Positions 44,225 to 52,724 of a stretch of DNA of 64,000 bases are shown one piece after another (within the stretch, counting starts at the first letter, position 1; each line of letters opens with the position of its first letter). The stretch covers positions 62,001-126,000 of the forward strand of contig NZ_JBBGAZ010000008.1 in NCBI RefSeq assembly GCF_037478305.1. The letters are read 5' to 3'. The position numbers were made by a program, and so were the translations under genes. Under the pieces are notes generated by a model. The model did not search any database and was not told the DNA's origin. It saw nothing but the letters and a program-made list of their open reading frames with translations. The DNA comes from Cognatishimia coralii. GTDB lineage: Bacteria; Pseudomonadota; Alphaproteobacteria; Rhodobacterales; Rhodobacteraceae.

Positions 44225-44246
44225 GAGTATTTTTGGCAAGATGAAA
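44225..44246 (+). repeat. Copy of the dispersed 3'-end motif
   Basis: The run starting GAGTATTTTTGGCAAGATGA sits just after the efp terminator and ends one base before the stop codon of convergent ygfZ. Related copies occur at 51393, 59620, 59648 (inverted) and 63989, and a split one at 55738-55871. Confidence 0.7.
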
Positions 44247-44984
44247 CTAAGGGCGCGTTAGTTTCGCGGCCCCTGCCTGCATCTCTCCGGTAGCGCGGTC
44301 AAAGCGCAGATAGGCCAGTGCCTGGTTCCCTGCGCGGCTGTGTAGCGTGCCGACGGGTTTGCCATTGGCTGTGATCTCATCGCCGGGATCCGCTGGGCCT
44401 GAAACCGTTACTTTGGCCAGACCTTTCCGCAGCTCGGTTTTGTGTTTCATCCGCGCGGTGACTTCTTGCCCGACATAGCAGCCTTTGCGGAAATCGACGC
44501 CGCCCAAGCGCTCAAAGCCCATTTCCAGGATGTAACTGTCTGAGTGCAGCTCAACGCCTGTCTGGGGGACCTCGGCGGCCACGTAGAGCTTGGTCCAGTC
44601 TGTTGTGTCATCCGTTTGCACTACATCGCGGTAGGCGCGCCAGCCGAGGGTAGGGTCTCGTGGGTCCAGATGCCCATCCTCAGGCGCATCAGAAAGGCCG
44701 CGATGCACATAGAGGTCCGCATCGGTGATCTCAACATCCGCGCGCAGTTTATACATCGACAGGCGCATTTTCAGCGGCGCGGCGAGGCTCTCGTCTACGT
44801 CGATGAGGATGTCCTCACCGTCAGCAAGCATAAAGAAATCAGCCAGATACTTGCCCTGAGGTGTCAGCAAAGCCGCATAGACGAGCCCGTCGCTTGTCTT
44901 GTCGACATCATTGGTCACAAGGCCCTGCAGGAAGGATTTTGCATCGCCTCCCGAGATGCGAAGGATATGTCGCGCGTCTGCCAT
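44247..44984 (-). CDS. ygfZ: YgfZ/GcvT-family folate-binding protein (Fe-S cluster maintenance)
   Basis: 245 residues. Diagnostic YgfZ motif KGCYVGQEVTARMKHK (about 165), containing the conserved Cys. N-terminal FLQGLVTNDV and TPQGKYLADFFM are also typical of COG0354/CAF17. It is thought to help repair or load 4Fe-4S enzymes through tetrahydrofolate. It is divergent from a glycosyltransferase gene and convergent with efp. Confidence 0.92.
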   Translation of the reverse strand: MADARHILRISGGDAKSFLQGLVTNDVDKTSDGLVYAALLTPQGKYLADFFMLADGEDILIDVDESLAAPLKMRLSMYKLRADVEITDADLYVHRGLSDAPEDGHLDPRDPTLGWRAYRDVVQTDDTTDWTKLYVAAEVPQTGVELHSDSYILEMGFERLGGVDFRKGCYVGQEVTARMKHKTELRKGLAKVTVSGPADPGDEITANGKPVGTLHSRAGNQALAYLRFDRATGEMQAGAAKLTRP

Positions 44985-45050
44985 GTCTTGATCCTGTTCT
45001 TTTTCGTAAAGTTAATATAGAGAGTGCCTGCCCGTGCAAAAGAGGGAAAC

Positions 45051-45728
45051 GTGCGCGCTCCGTTATCAATCATCATTCCGACGCTGAATGCCGAGGCAGG
45101 ACTGGCCGCAACGCTTGAGGCGTTGATGGAAGGGCTGTCGGCTGGGCTGATCCGTGAGGTGATTGTCAGCGACGGTGGCTCTGGCGACAGGACGCAGGAT
45201 ATTGCCGATGAGGCGGGCTGTGTGATCGTCTCTGGCAAAGCCTCGCGGGGCGGGCAATTGGCGCGTGGGGCAGAGGCCGCTCGGGGTGAGTGGCTGTTGT
45301 TTTTGCACGCAGATACGCTGCTTGAGGCAGGGTGGTCCGCCAAGGTTTCGGCGCATTTGAAAACCGGGCGGGTCGGGTATTTTCGATTGCGGTTTGATGC
45401 CACCGGGTTTGGCCCGAGATGGGTCGCTGGTTGGGCGAACCTGCGCTCACAGGTCTTTGGGTTGCCTTATGGGGATCAGGGCCTTGTGGTGCCGCTGAGT
45501 GCTTACCGAGCGGCTGGGGGGTACCCAGAGATCCCTTTGATGGAAGATGTTGCGCTTGCGCGTGCTTTGCGTGGACGCTTGCAGGGGCTGCCCTGCGAGG
45601 CTGTAACCAGTTGGGAGCGGTATGAGCGTGCTGGGTGGCTCAAACGAGGCGGACGCAATCTGATGACGCTTCTGCGATACTTCCTAGGGGCTTCGCCGGA
45701 CCGTTTGGCGGAAAGCTACCGCAAATAA
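45051..45728 (+). CDS. Family 2 glycosyltransferase (TIGR04283-like)
   Basis: 225 residues from GTG 45051, chosen because AGAGGG lies just upstream; GTG 45024 would add nine residues. LSIIIPTLNAEAGLAATLEAL, EVIVSDGGSGDRTQDIA (the nucleotide-sugar Asp), FLHADTLL (DxD-like) and YGDQGLVVPLSAYRAAGGYPEIPLMEDVALARAL. The last two blocks define a small subfamily of cytosolic or membrane-associated GT2 enzymes. Donor and acceptor are unknown. It ends one base before the convergent ABC exporter gene. Confidence 0.85.
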   Translation: MRAPLSIIIPTLNAEAGLAATLEALMEGLSAGLIREVIVSDGGSGDRTQDIADEAGCVIVSGKASRGGQLARGAEAARGEWLLFLHADTLLEAGWSAKVSAHLKTGRVGYFRLRFDATGFGPRWVAGWANLRSQVFGLPYGDQGLVVPLSAYRAAGGYPEIPLMEDVALARALRGRLQGLPCEAVTSWERYERAGWLKRGGRNLMTLLRYFLGASPDRLAESYRK

Positions 45729-45729
45729 C

Positions 45730-47691
45730 CTAAAGCTTTGGCAGGCGCGACAAGAGACGCGCGATAAAGCCCTGTTTCACCTCGGGGTTTGCGATCTCGC
45801 CGCGACTTGTACCTTGGCGGGCGCGTTCTTCGGCGGTTGGGCCGTCTGAGGCAAATTGCAAAGCATGAAGTTCCGCATAGACACCGTTTTGGGCTAGCAG
45901 GTCTTCGTGTGTGCCTTCTTCGACGACGCGGCCTTTGTCCATGACCACGATTTTGTCGGCTTCGCGCACAGTGGAGAGGCGGTGGGCAATGACCAGAGTT
46001 GTGCGCCCTTTGGACAGTTTATCAAGCGCTTCTTGCACCAGAACCTCGGATTGCGCGTCGAGCGCAGAGGTGGCCTCGTCGAGCAATAGGATGGGCGTAT
46101 TGCGCAAAAGCGCGCGGGCGATGACGACGCGTTGGCGTTGACCTCCAGAGAGGCCTGAGCCTCGGGGACCCACGCGGGTTTCCAGCCCATCGGGCAGTTT
46201 CTTGACGAAGTCGCTGACATGGGCGGCATCCAGCACCTGCGCCAATTGGCGTTCTGTAACGTTGCTGCGTCCGAGCAGGATATTTTCGCGCAGGGTTTCG
46301 TCAAACAGCATGGCGTCTTGGCTGACAACAGAAAACAGGTCGCGCAGGCCGGATAGGCTCATGGTCGCGGTGGCAACGCCGCCGATTTGGGCAGTGCCTT
46401 TGGTTGGGTCCACAAGGCGGGTCAGCACGTTAAAGAGCGTGGATTTGCCCGCGCCGGATGCGCCCACGATGGCGGTGGTTTTGCCGGCTTCGGCGGTGAA
46501 GCTTGTGCCGTTCAAAACCTTGGCGTCGCCATAGGAGAGGTAAACATCGTCAAACTGAATGGCGAGGTCTTTGGTTGGGGTTTTCACGGGTTTGGGCGGT
46601 GATTTCAAGGTCGGCTCGGCCTCGAGCAACTCGCGCAAACGTTCAATTGATGCAGCGGCCACCTGCCATTGCCCGCTGATCGCGCCAAGACGGCGCAAAG
46701 GTTCGAAGGCGAAGCCAAGCGCCGTGAAGAACGTCATGAACTCGCCAATGGTCTTTTCACCGGCGATGATTTCAGAGCCGCCATAAAACAAGACGCCAAG
46801 GAAACCCAGGCCTGCCATGATGTCGATCAGGCCTGGAATGGTCGCGGCGCCCGTGGCGGAGCGCACTTCGGTGGTGACCAAAGACCCGGTGAGCTCTCGG
46901 AATTGGCGGGACTGGTAATCTTCGAGGCGGTTCAGTTTGACCGGAATGATGCCATGAAAGATCTCGTCCAGACGCGTGGCGAGGCGTGCACCAAGATCGC
47001 GTGCCTCGCGGGCGCGGCGGCGCACGAACCTCTGCACCAGAGCGGAGGGAAGAACCAAAACCGGCGTACCGATGCAAGCGACGAGCGTCCAACGCCAGTC
47101 CACACTGACGGCAACGCCCAAGAGGACCAAAAGACCAATGAAATCACGTCCAGCACCGGTTAGAACTGTATTCCAGACAGTATTGATCTGCATGACGTCT
47201 GTCTGCAGTCTCTGGATCAGATAGCCAGGTGGATGCTGTTGGTGAAAAGACATGTCCTGACGCATGAGCTTGTCTAGAAGTCGGGTGCGTAGATCTGCGG
47301 CTGTCCGTTGCGATATCAGGGTAAGCAGGACTTTCTGACCAATAGATGAGAGCGCGCGGGCGACAAAAACGCCCATAATAACAAGTCCGACCCAACTGAG
47401 AGCCTCGGTGTCGCCCGCAACAAAGACGTTATCAAACATTGGCTGCATCATGCGGGCCAATGCCCCTAACATAGAACCTTCGATGATCATGAAGACCAGC
47501 GCCAAAAGCAGAAAAACAAAGTGTTTGCGGAGGAAATTGCGCCAAAGCCAGCCCAAAAGGACGCGGCTGCTCTCGCCTTCTTCGGGCGCAGATCCTGCGG
47601 TCTTTTCGGTCTTGTCAGTCACGCGGTGAACGAGGCCCCGTTTTTGAACGCTGTCTGGAGCGCCCGATGATCGTATGCGCTTGCGATCCAT
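45730..47691 (-). CDS. ABC transporter, fused permease-ATPase (MsbA-like exporter)
   Basis: 653 residues. A cytosolic N-terminal tail (about 45), six membrane helices to about 350, then an ATPase with Walker A VGASGAGKST (about 420), Q-loop VVSQDAMLF, signature LSGGQRQR (about 525), Walker B ILLLDEATSALD (about 547) and a switch His in VIAHRLST. It exports lipids or drugs as a homodimer; MsbA-type lipid A flipping is plausible but not provable. The ATG at 47691 is used; GTG 47622 (residue 24) is an alternative, as neither has a strong ribosome site. Confidence 0.9.
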   Translation of the reverse strand: MDRKRIRSSGAPDSVQKRGLVHRVTDKTEKTAGSAPEEGESSRVLLGWLWRNFLRKHFVFLLLALVFMIIEGSMLGALARMMQPMFDNVFVAGDTEALSWVGLVIMGVFVARALSSIGQKVLLTLISQRTAADLRTRLLDKLMRQDMSFHQQHPPGYLIQRLQTDVMQINTVWNTVLTGAGRDFIGLLVLLGVAVSVDWRWTLVACIGTPVLVLPSALVQRFVRRRAREARDLGARLATRLDEIFHGIIPVKLNRLEDYQSRQFRELTGSLVTTEVRSATGAATIPGLIDIMAGLGFLGVLFYGGSEIIAGEKTIGEFMTFFTALGFAFEPLRRLGAISGQWQVAAASIERLRELLEAEPTLKSPPKPVKTPTKDLAIQFDDVYLSYGDAKVLNGTSFTAEAGKTTAIVGASGAGKSTLFNVLTRLVDPTKGTAQIGGVATATMSLSGLRDLFSVVSQDAMLFDETLRENILLGRSNVTERQLAQVLDAAHVSDFVKKLPDGLETRVGPRGSGLSGGQRQRVVIARALLRNTPILLLDEATSALDAQSEVLVQEALDKLSKGRTTLVIAHRLSTVREADKIVVMDKGRVVEEGTHEDLLAQNGVYAELHALQFASDGPTAEERARQGTSRGEIANPEVKQGFIARLLSRLPKL

Positions 47692-47873
47692 TCTTCAAAT
47701 GCGATTTCGGATTGCCAAATTCAGGTGGCGTCAGTGACATGGGTTCTCTTTCAGGGACGGCCCACGTAAGGCCTGACTGCGCTGTGATGTAGAGAGTCTT
47801 GCCCCCGCTGGCAAGAGATTGACCTTTCAGAGCAAGGGCGTAGTGTCGCCTCATAAGAGTAAGAGGTCCCTTC

Positions 47874-49073
47874 ATGAGTCTGTCTAACGGCCGGTCGTAT
47901 TTGGCCATTCCCGGCCCTTCGGTGATGCCGGATCGCGTGTTGCGCGCTATGCATCGCGCTGCTCCCAATATTTATGCGGGTGAGTTGGTCGCGATCACTG
48001 AGACCATCGTACGTGACTTGAAAGTTGTCGCCGGGACCCAGCACAATGCCGCGATTTATATCGCTAATGGTCATGGTGTCTGGGAAGCGGCTCTGCGTAA
48101 CCTTCTGGGCGCTGGAGACAAGGTGCTTGTGCCCTCTGTGGGCCGTTTTGGCGAAGGCTGGGCAGAGATGGCAAAGAGTATCGGGGCCGAGGTTGAGCTG
48201 ATGCCCTTTCCGCATCTTGAACCCATGGACATGGCGCAGATCAAGACGCGGCTCGAGGCGGATAAAGACCACCAGATCAAAGCGGTGCTGATCACGCATG
48301 TGGATACCTCAAGCTCGATCAAGACAAACCCGCGCGCCTTGCGCGACGTCTTGGATACCTGCGATCATCCTGCGCTTTTGGGGGTGGATTGCATCGCCTC
48401 TTTGGGGTGTGACCGCTTTGAGATGGACGCCATGGGGGTGGATCTGATGATCGCCGCCAGCCAGAAAGGTATGATGGTGCCACCGGGTGTGGGCTTTGTG
48501 TTTTTTAACGACCGTGCGGCGGCGGTGCGCGATCGCCTAACTTATGTCAGTGGCTATTGGGACTGGAAACCACGGGCATATCCAGAGGCGTTTTATCAAT
48601 ATTTCGGCGGCACGGCCCCGACCCATCATCTTTATGGGCTACGGGAAGCGCTGGATATGTTGCTGGAAGAAGGCATGGAGGCGGTTTGGCATCGCCATGA
48701 AGTTCTCGCGCGCGCGATTTGGGCGGCTGTGGATGCGTGGGCCGAAGCAGGACCAATGGCTTTGAATATCAAAGATCCTGCCCATCGGTCCTGCGCTGTG
48801 ACAGCGGCGCATGTTGGCGCGCCTGCCGGGGCTGAGCTGCGGGCGTGGCTTGAAGAAAAAGCCGGCGTGACGCTTGGCATTGGCTTGGGCATGTCTACCG
48901 AGGAGGACCCCAAAGGCGAAGGGTTCTTCCGCTTTGGTCATATGGGGCATCTCAATGCGCATATGGTACTGGGCATGTTGGGCACGGTTGAGGCCGGCAT
49001 GATTGCCCTGGGCATCCCGCATGGTGCGGGCGGGCTTTCGGCGGCGGCGCGGGTCGTGGCTGAGGGCGCTTAG
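47874..49073 (+). CDS. Serine/alanine-glyoxylate aminotransferase family protein
   Basis: 399 residues, class V aminotransferase. AIPGPSVMPDRVLRAM at the N-terminus, ANGHGVWEAALRNLL, GVDCIASLG (Asp for PLP), PLP lysine in AASQKGMMVPPGVGF, and FRFGHMGHLNAHMVLG near the C-terminus, a strong mark of serine-glyoxylate/alanine-glyoxylate enzymes. It would use glyoxylate as amino acceptor in photorespiratory-like or serine-cycle metabolism, with PLP. The stop overlaps a convergent small gene by 4 bases. Confidence 0.9.
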   Translation: MSLSNGRSYLAIPGPSVMPDRVLRAMHRAAPNIYAGELVAITETIVRDLKVVAGTQHNAAIYIANGHGVWEAALRNLLGAGDKVLVPSVGRFGEGWAEMAKSIGAEVELMPFPHLEPMDMAQIKTRLEADKDHQIKAVLITHVDTSSSIKTNPRALRDVLDTCDHPALLGVDCIASLGCDRFEMDAMGVDLMIAASQKGMMVPPGVGFVFFNDRAAAVRDRLTYVSGYWDWKPRAYPEAFYQYFGGTAPTHHLYGLREALDMLLEEGMEAVWHRHEVLARAIWAAVDAWAEAGPMALNIKDPAHRSCAVTAAHVGAPAGAELRAWLEEKAGVTLGIGLGMSTEEDPKGEGFFRFGHMGHLNAHMVLGMLGTVEAGMIALGIPHGAGGLSAAARVVAEGA

Positions 49074-49273
49074 CGTTTCACATAGACCGCGTCTCGCTGG
49101 GCTTTGCGCCAGGCGAGGCGGGTGATGCACAGGTTTATCGCATAGGCGAGCATGCCAACCGCGACCAGACCCCAGACCGCCCAGATGGTCACAAAGACCA
49201 TGAGCAAATTCACGAAACCCATCCACAGGCAGGCGACGCGATAATCCGGAGCTGATGTCATCGGGCCCTTCAT
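49070..49273 (-). CDS. Small hypothetical membrane protein
   Basis: 67 residues with two predicted membrane helices (about 14-34 and 37-51) and a basic C-terminus (RLAWRKAQRDAVYVKR). The ATG at 49273 follows AAGGATTG. No family recognised; likely an inner-membrane protein of unknown function. Confidence 0.65.
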   Translation of the reverse strand: MKGPMTSAPDYRVACLWMGFVNLLMVFVTIWAVWGLVAVGMLAYAINLCITRLAWRKAQRDAVYVKR

Positions 49274-49352
49274 GGGGCAATCCTTGGCTTGTCCTCTTAA
49301 GATAAAGTGTAGCTCAGTTTTGCCTTAATGCGAGACCACCTTTTCGTGAGCC

Positions 49353-50456
49353 CTACGAGAGTGACTTAATCGCCTCGGGCAGGGCTTTGGCGACATGTTC
49401 TAAATCCTCGGGACGTCCACAGCTAAGGCGGATGCACCGGTCCTGAGGGGAGACAAACGGCATCCGCACAAAAATACCGCGCGCCACGAGCGCCGCGAGA
49501 AGGGCCTTGGCGTAGTCTCCGTCGCGATGGCAGTCGATGGCAACGAAATTTGTGGCCGAGGGCAGGGCGGTCAGTCCGTTTGCACGCGCGATCTCTGCGA
49601 TTGTGGCACGCGCTTCGGTCACCTTTTGGCGGGTTTGAGACAGCCAGCCTTGATCCTCCAAAGCTGCCAGTGCGGCGGCCTGACTGGCGCGGTTCATGCC
49701 GAAATGATTGCGGATCTTGTCAAAGCTCTTGATCAAGTCCTTCGCGCCCATGGCATAGCCAACGCGGGCGCCTGCCATCCCATAACCCTTTGAAAAGGTG
49801 CGCATGCGGATGACTTTTGGGTGCTCCACATCATAGACGGCTTCGGTGCCTTCGGGGGCAAGTTCGACATAGGCTTCGTCCAAAACCAAAAGGCAGCCGT
49901 CGGGGATCTGGTCAAGCTGGGCTGCAATGTCTTCGCCCTTCTGCCATGTGCCCATCGGGTTGTCGGGATTGGCGAAATAGATCAGTTTGGCCTGCGTTTC
50001 TTGCGCTTTGGCGATCAGGGCGGGCAGGTCTTCGTGGTCGTTCAGGTAGGGCACGGTATGTAGCGTGCCGCCAAATCCTGCGACGTGATAATTGAAGGTC
50101 GGATAGGCACCGAGCGAGGTTACCACGGCATCGCCTTGACCAATCAACAGGCGCACAAGATATCCGAGCAGCCCGTCGATGCCTTCTCCGACCACTATGT
50201 TGTCGGGCGAGACCGTGTGAAAAGCTGCCAAAGCATGGCGCAGATCATGGTTCTCGGGATCGCCATACATCCAGATCTCTTCCGCGGCGTTCGCCATGGC
50301 CGCGATGGCCTTGGGACTGGGCCCGAAAATATTTTCGTTTGCGCCAAGACGCGCAGCAAAAGGTCGGCCCATGGCGCGTTCCTGGGTTTCGGGGCCAACA
50401 AAGGGCACAGTCGCGGGAAGGCTTGCGACGAGATCGGTATAGCGTGGTCTACTCAT
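49353..50456 (-). CDS. Histidinol-phosphate aminotransferase-like PLP enzyme
   Basis: 367 residues from the ATG at 50456; a longer frame from 50606 has a low-complexity N-terminus unlike the family. Class I/II fold: LGANENIFGPSPKA, FANPDNPMGT, LVLDEAYVELAP, K223 in TFSKGYGMAGARVGYAMG (PLP), and a C-terminal IRLSCGRPED substrate Arg. It resembles HisC, but the context is not a histidine operon, so aromatic amino acid transamination is also possible. It is divergent from the crotonase gene. Confidence 0.85.
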   Translation of the reverse strand: MSRPRYTDLVASLPATVPFVGPETQERAMGRPFAARLGANENIFGPSPKAIAAMANAAEEIWMYGDPENHDLRHALAAFHTVSPDNIVVGEGIDGLLGYLVRLLIGQGDAVVTSLGAYPTFNYHVAGFGGTLHTVPYLNDHEDLPALIAKAQETQAKLIYFANPDNPMGTWQKGEDIAAQLDQIPDGCLLVLDEAYVELAPEGTEAVYDVEHPKVIRMRTFSKGYGMAGARVGYAMGAKDLIKSFDKIRNHFGMNRASQAAALAALEDQGWLSQTRQKVTEARATIAEIARANGLTALPSATNFVAIDCHRDGDYAKALLAALVARGIFVRMPFVSPQDRCIRLSCGRPEDLEHVAKALPEAIKSLS

Positions 50457-50564
50457 GCTGCGAGAAAAGCGGATTGCGGGGCAATCGACAAGGGCTTGCC
50501 GCGACGTTTGCCTAGTCTTGCGGAAAAAATCCTCAGATAGTTGGTAGAGTTTTAGGAGGTTCCC

Positions 50565-51350
50565 ATGTCCCGCGTTTCTGTCGAAGTTTCTGATCATATC
50601 GCTCATGTCACCCTGACCCGCGGCGACAAGATGAACGCGCTGGATCAGGCGATGCTGGAGGCGATTGTTGAGGCCGGTGAAGGGCTGATCGGTAATCGCG
50701 ACGTTCGAGCTGTGGTGGTGTCAGGCGAGGGCGATGCCTTTTGCGCGGGGCTCGACGTCATGAGTTTTGCTGGCTTTGCGGGCAAAGACCCCGAGGCGCT
50801 TTTGGTGCCGCGAGAGTTTGGGCAGTCCAACCTGTTTCAAAGGGTCTGCACCGTCTGGCGCGACATTGAGGTGCCGGTGATTGCGGCGGTTCACGGGGTC
50901 TGTTTCGGGGGCGGCATGCAGATTGCTCTGGGTGCGGATATGCGCATTGCGACACCGGCAACGAAACTTGCGGTGATGGAGATGAAATGGGGCTTGGTGC
51001 CCGACATGGGCGGCATGGCGCTTTTGCCCACGCTGATGCGCTCTGATGAGATGCGGAAACTGATTTATACGGCAGCCCCTATCGAGGTCGAAGACGCACA
51101 ACGCATGGGGCTGGTGACAGAGGTCACCACCGATCCCCTGGCGCGGGCAATGGAATTGGCTCGCGAGATCGCAGGGAAAAGCCCAACAGCGATCCGCACT
51201 GCGAAGGCTTTGGTGGCATTCGCAGAGAGTGGGGCCTCTGAGGGTGAGGTTTTGCTGGAAGAAAGCCGCGCTCAGGCCAGCTTGATTGGCAAGCCTGAGC
51301 AGATGGAAGTCGTCATGGCCAATATGCAGAAACGCGCGCCGAAGTTCTGA
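50565..51350 (+). CDS. Enoyl-CoA hydratase/isomerase (crotonase) family protein
   Basis: 261 residues. Oxyanion-hole motifs GDAFCAGLDVMSF (about 62) and VHGVCFGGGMQIALGADMRIA (about 108). The first catalytic Glu position lies in MEMKWGLVPDMGG, where Glu-Met and Asp occupy the hydratase/dehydratase area, so the precise reaction is open. Optimal ribosome site TTAGGAGG. Single gene. Downstream is a copy of the dispersed motif. Confidence 0.88.
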   Translation: MSRVSVEVSDHIAHVTLTRGDKMNALDQAMLEAIVEAGEGLIGNRDVRAVVVSGEGDAFCAGLDVMSFAGFAGKDPEALLVPREFGQSNLFQRVCTVWRDIEVPVIAAVHGVCFGGGMQIALGADMRIATPATKLAVMEMKWGLVPDMGGMALLPTLMRSDEMRKLIYTAAPIEVEDAQRMGLVTEVTTDPLARAMELAREIAGKSPTAIRTAKALVAFAESGASEGEVLLEESRAQASLIGKPEQMEVVMANMQKRAPKF

Positions 51351-51392
51351 GGGACGGGGCTTTGCCGCCTTGGCCTGTCGGCCAATTCCCCC

Positions 51393-51414
51393 AAAGTATT
51401 TTGGGCAAGATGAA
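51393..51414 (+). repeat. Copy of the dispersed 3'-end motif
   Basis: AAAGTATTTTGGGCAAGATG (then AA), 42 bases after the crotonase stop, preceded by CCCCC and GGGGCTTTGCC, and ending exactly at the stop codon of the convergent MFS gene. Confidence 0.65.
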
Positions 51415-52602
51415 TTAGCTCTTTGCAGGCTTCGCAGGCAGTAGGCTTGTGGCGACCGCAAGAGCTCCGAAGGTGGCCATGAGGATCGGGATCGTGTGGT
51501 GGCTTCCGGTGAAGATAATGGCGGCAATGGCAGATCCGACGGCGCCAAGAGACACCTGAATGGATCCGATCAGCGAGGCTGCAAAGCCTGGCATGTCTCC
51601 GGCCGGATCCATTGCCATCGTGTTTGACGTGGGAAGGATCATACCAAAGGCAAAGACATAGAGGCAGATCACAGCCCAGAACACCGAAAGAGTGGGCGTG
51701 ACAAAGACGAGCGCAAAGCAAGCCAAAGCCGCGATCCCAGTCATGGCGATGGCAAGGCGGTTCACGCGGGCCAAGTCATGACTGCCAAGCAAGCGTCGCG
51801 TAAGCAGGGCTCCCGCAGTATTGGCGAGGGCCGCAAAGGCGAAAAGCGCTCCGAAGGCTTCGGGGTCCACGCCATAGGCTGCCTCGGTGAGGATCGCGCC
51901 CATAGAAAGCATGCCGGCATAGCCCGCGAATACAAAGCCGCCCTGGATCATCGGGACTGAAAAGGCGCGCATACCAAAGAGACGGCGGGCGTTGGGAATG
52001 ATGAATGAGAGGCTCAGGCGTTCTGGGCGACGTTCGGCATCCGTGTCGGGGATGTAGCGCGCGGTATAGAGGATGTAGCCCAGCGAAAACAGCGCGAGCG
52101 CATAGAAGATCGCGGGCCAGGCAAAAAGGATCAAAAGACCCGATCCGATGATTGGGGCGATCATGGTCGAGACCGTGAGGACGGCGCCCAAGACCGCGAG
52201 GATGCGTCCGGCACGGTTGCCGGTTGCCGCGTCGCGCACCATGGCGCGGCAGATGACGGGGGCTCCTGCAGAGAGGCCTTGCAGCGTGCGCAGGACTACG
52301 AGCCAGGTAAAGCTTGGCGCAAGCGCACAGGCGAAGCTGGTGATGGCAAAGGCAACCAAAGACAGTTGCAGTGCGAATTTGCGGCCATAGGCGTCCGAGA
52401 AAAGACCCCAGAAGAGTTGGCCGACGCCATAGGCCAGCAGGTAAGCCCCGATCAGCAAGGCGCCTTGGGAGTCGGCCACCTGATAGTCGCGGGCGATGAC
52501 GCCTGTGGCGGGCAAGAAGATATCTGTCGCAATTGCAGAGATCGCGGTGACGCCACCCAGATAGATCGTCGCGCGGGTGCTGAGGAAGGGGGATTTTGCC
52601 AT
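51415..52602 (-). CDS. Bcr/CflA-family MFS multidrug exporter
   Basis: 395 residues from the ATG at 52602 (AAAGG upstream), twelve membrane helices. The N-terminus AISAIATDIFLPATGVIARDYQV and the loop 2-3 motif GQLFWGLFSDAYGRKFALQ are typical of the Bcr/CflA DHA1 group, as is RTLQGLSAGAPVICRAMVRDA. It is a proton-driven exporter of drugs or metabolites such as sulfonamides or bicyclomycin; the substrate is unknown here. Confidence 0.88.
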   Translation of the reverse strand: MAKSPFLSTRATIYLGGVTAISAIATDIFLPATGVIARDYQVADSQGALLIGAYLLAYGVGQLFWGLFSDAYGRKFALQLSLVAFAITSFACALAPSFTWLVVLRTLQGLSAGAPVICRAMVRDAATGNRAGRILAVLGAVLTVSTMIAPIIGSGLLILFAWPAIFYALALFSLGYILYTARYIPDTDAERRPERLSLSFIIPNARRLFGMRAFSVPMIQGGFVFAGYAGMLSMGAILTEAAYGVDPEAFGALFAFAALANTAGALLTRRLLGSHDLARVNRLAIAMTGIAALACFALVFVTPTLSVFWAVICLYVFAFGMILPTSNTMAMDPAGDMPGFAASLIGSIQVSLGAVGSAIAAIIFTGSHHTIPILMATFGALAVATSLLPAKPAKS

Positions 52603-52690
52603 AAAGAACGCCTTTCGTCTTGGCGAAGGTCTATCGGCTAGCGTCAGCAATGCAAATGGCGCTCACGCAGGGCGATCTGTGCAGAAATGT

Positions 52691-52719
52691 AAAAAACGCC
52701 CGCGGTGAGGCGGGCGTTT
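52691..52719 (-). terminator. Rho-independent terminator of valS
   Basis: AAACGCCCGC (52694-52703) pairs perfectly with GCGGGCGTTT (52710-52719) around a 6-base loop. On the minus strand it ends in six U (52696-52691), 6 bases after the valS stop. Confidence 0.88.
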
Positions 52720-52724
52720 CTGAG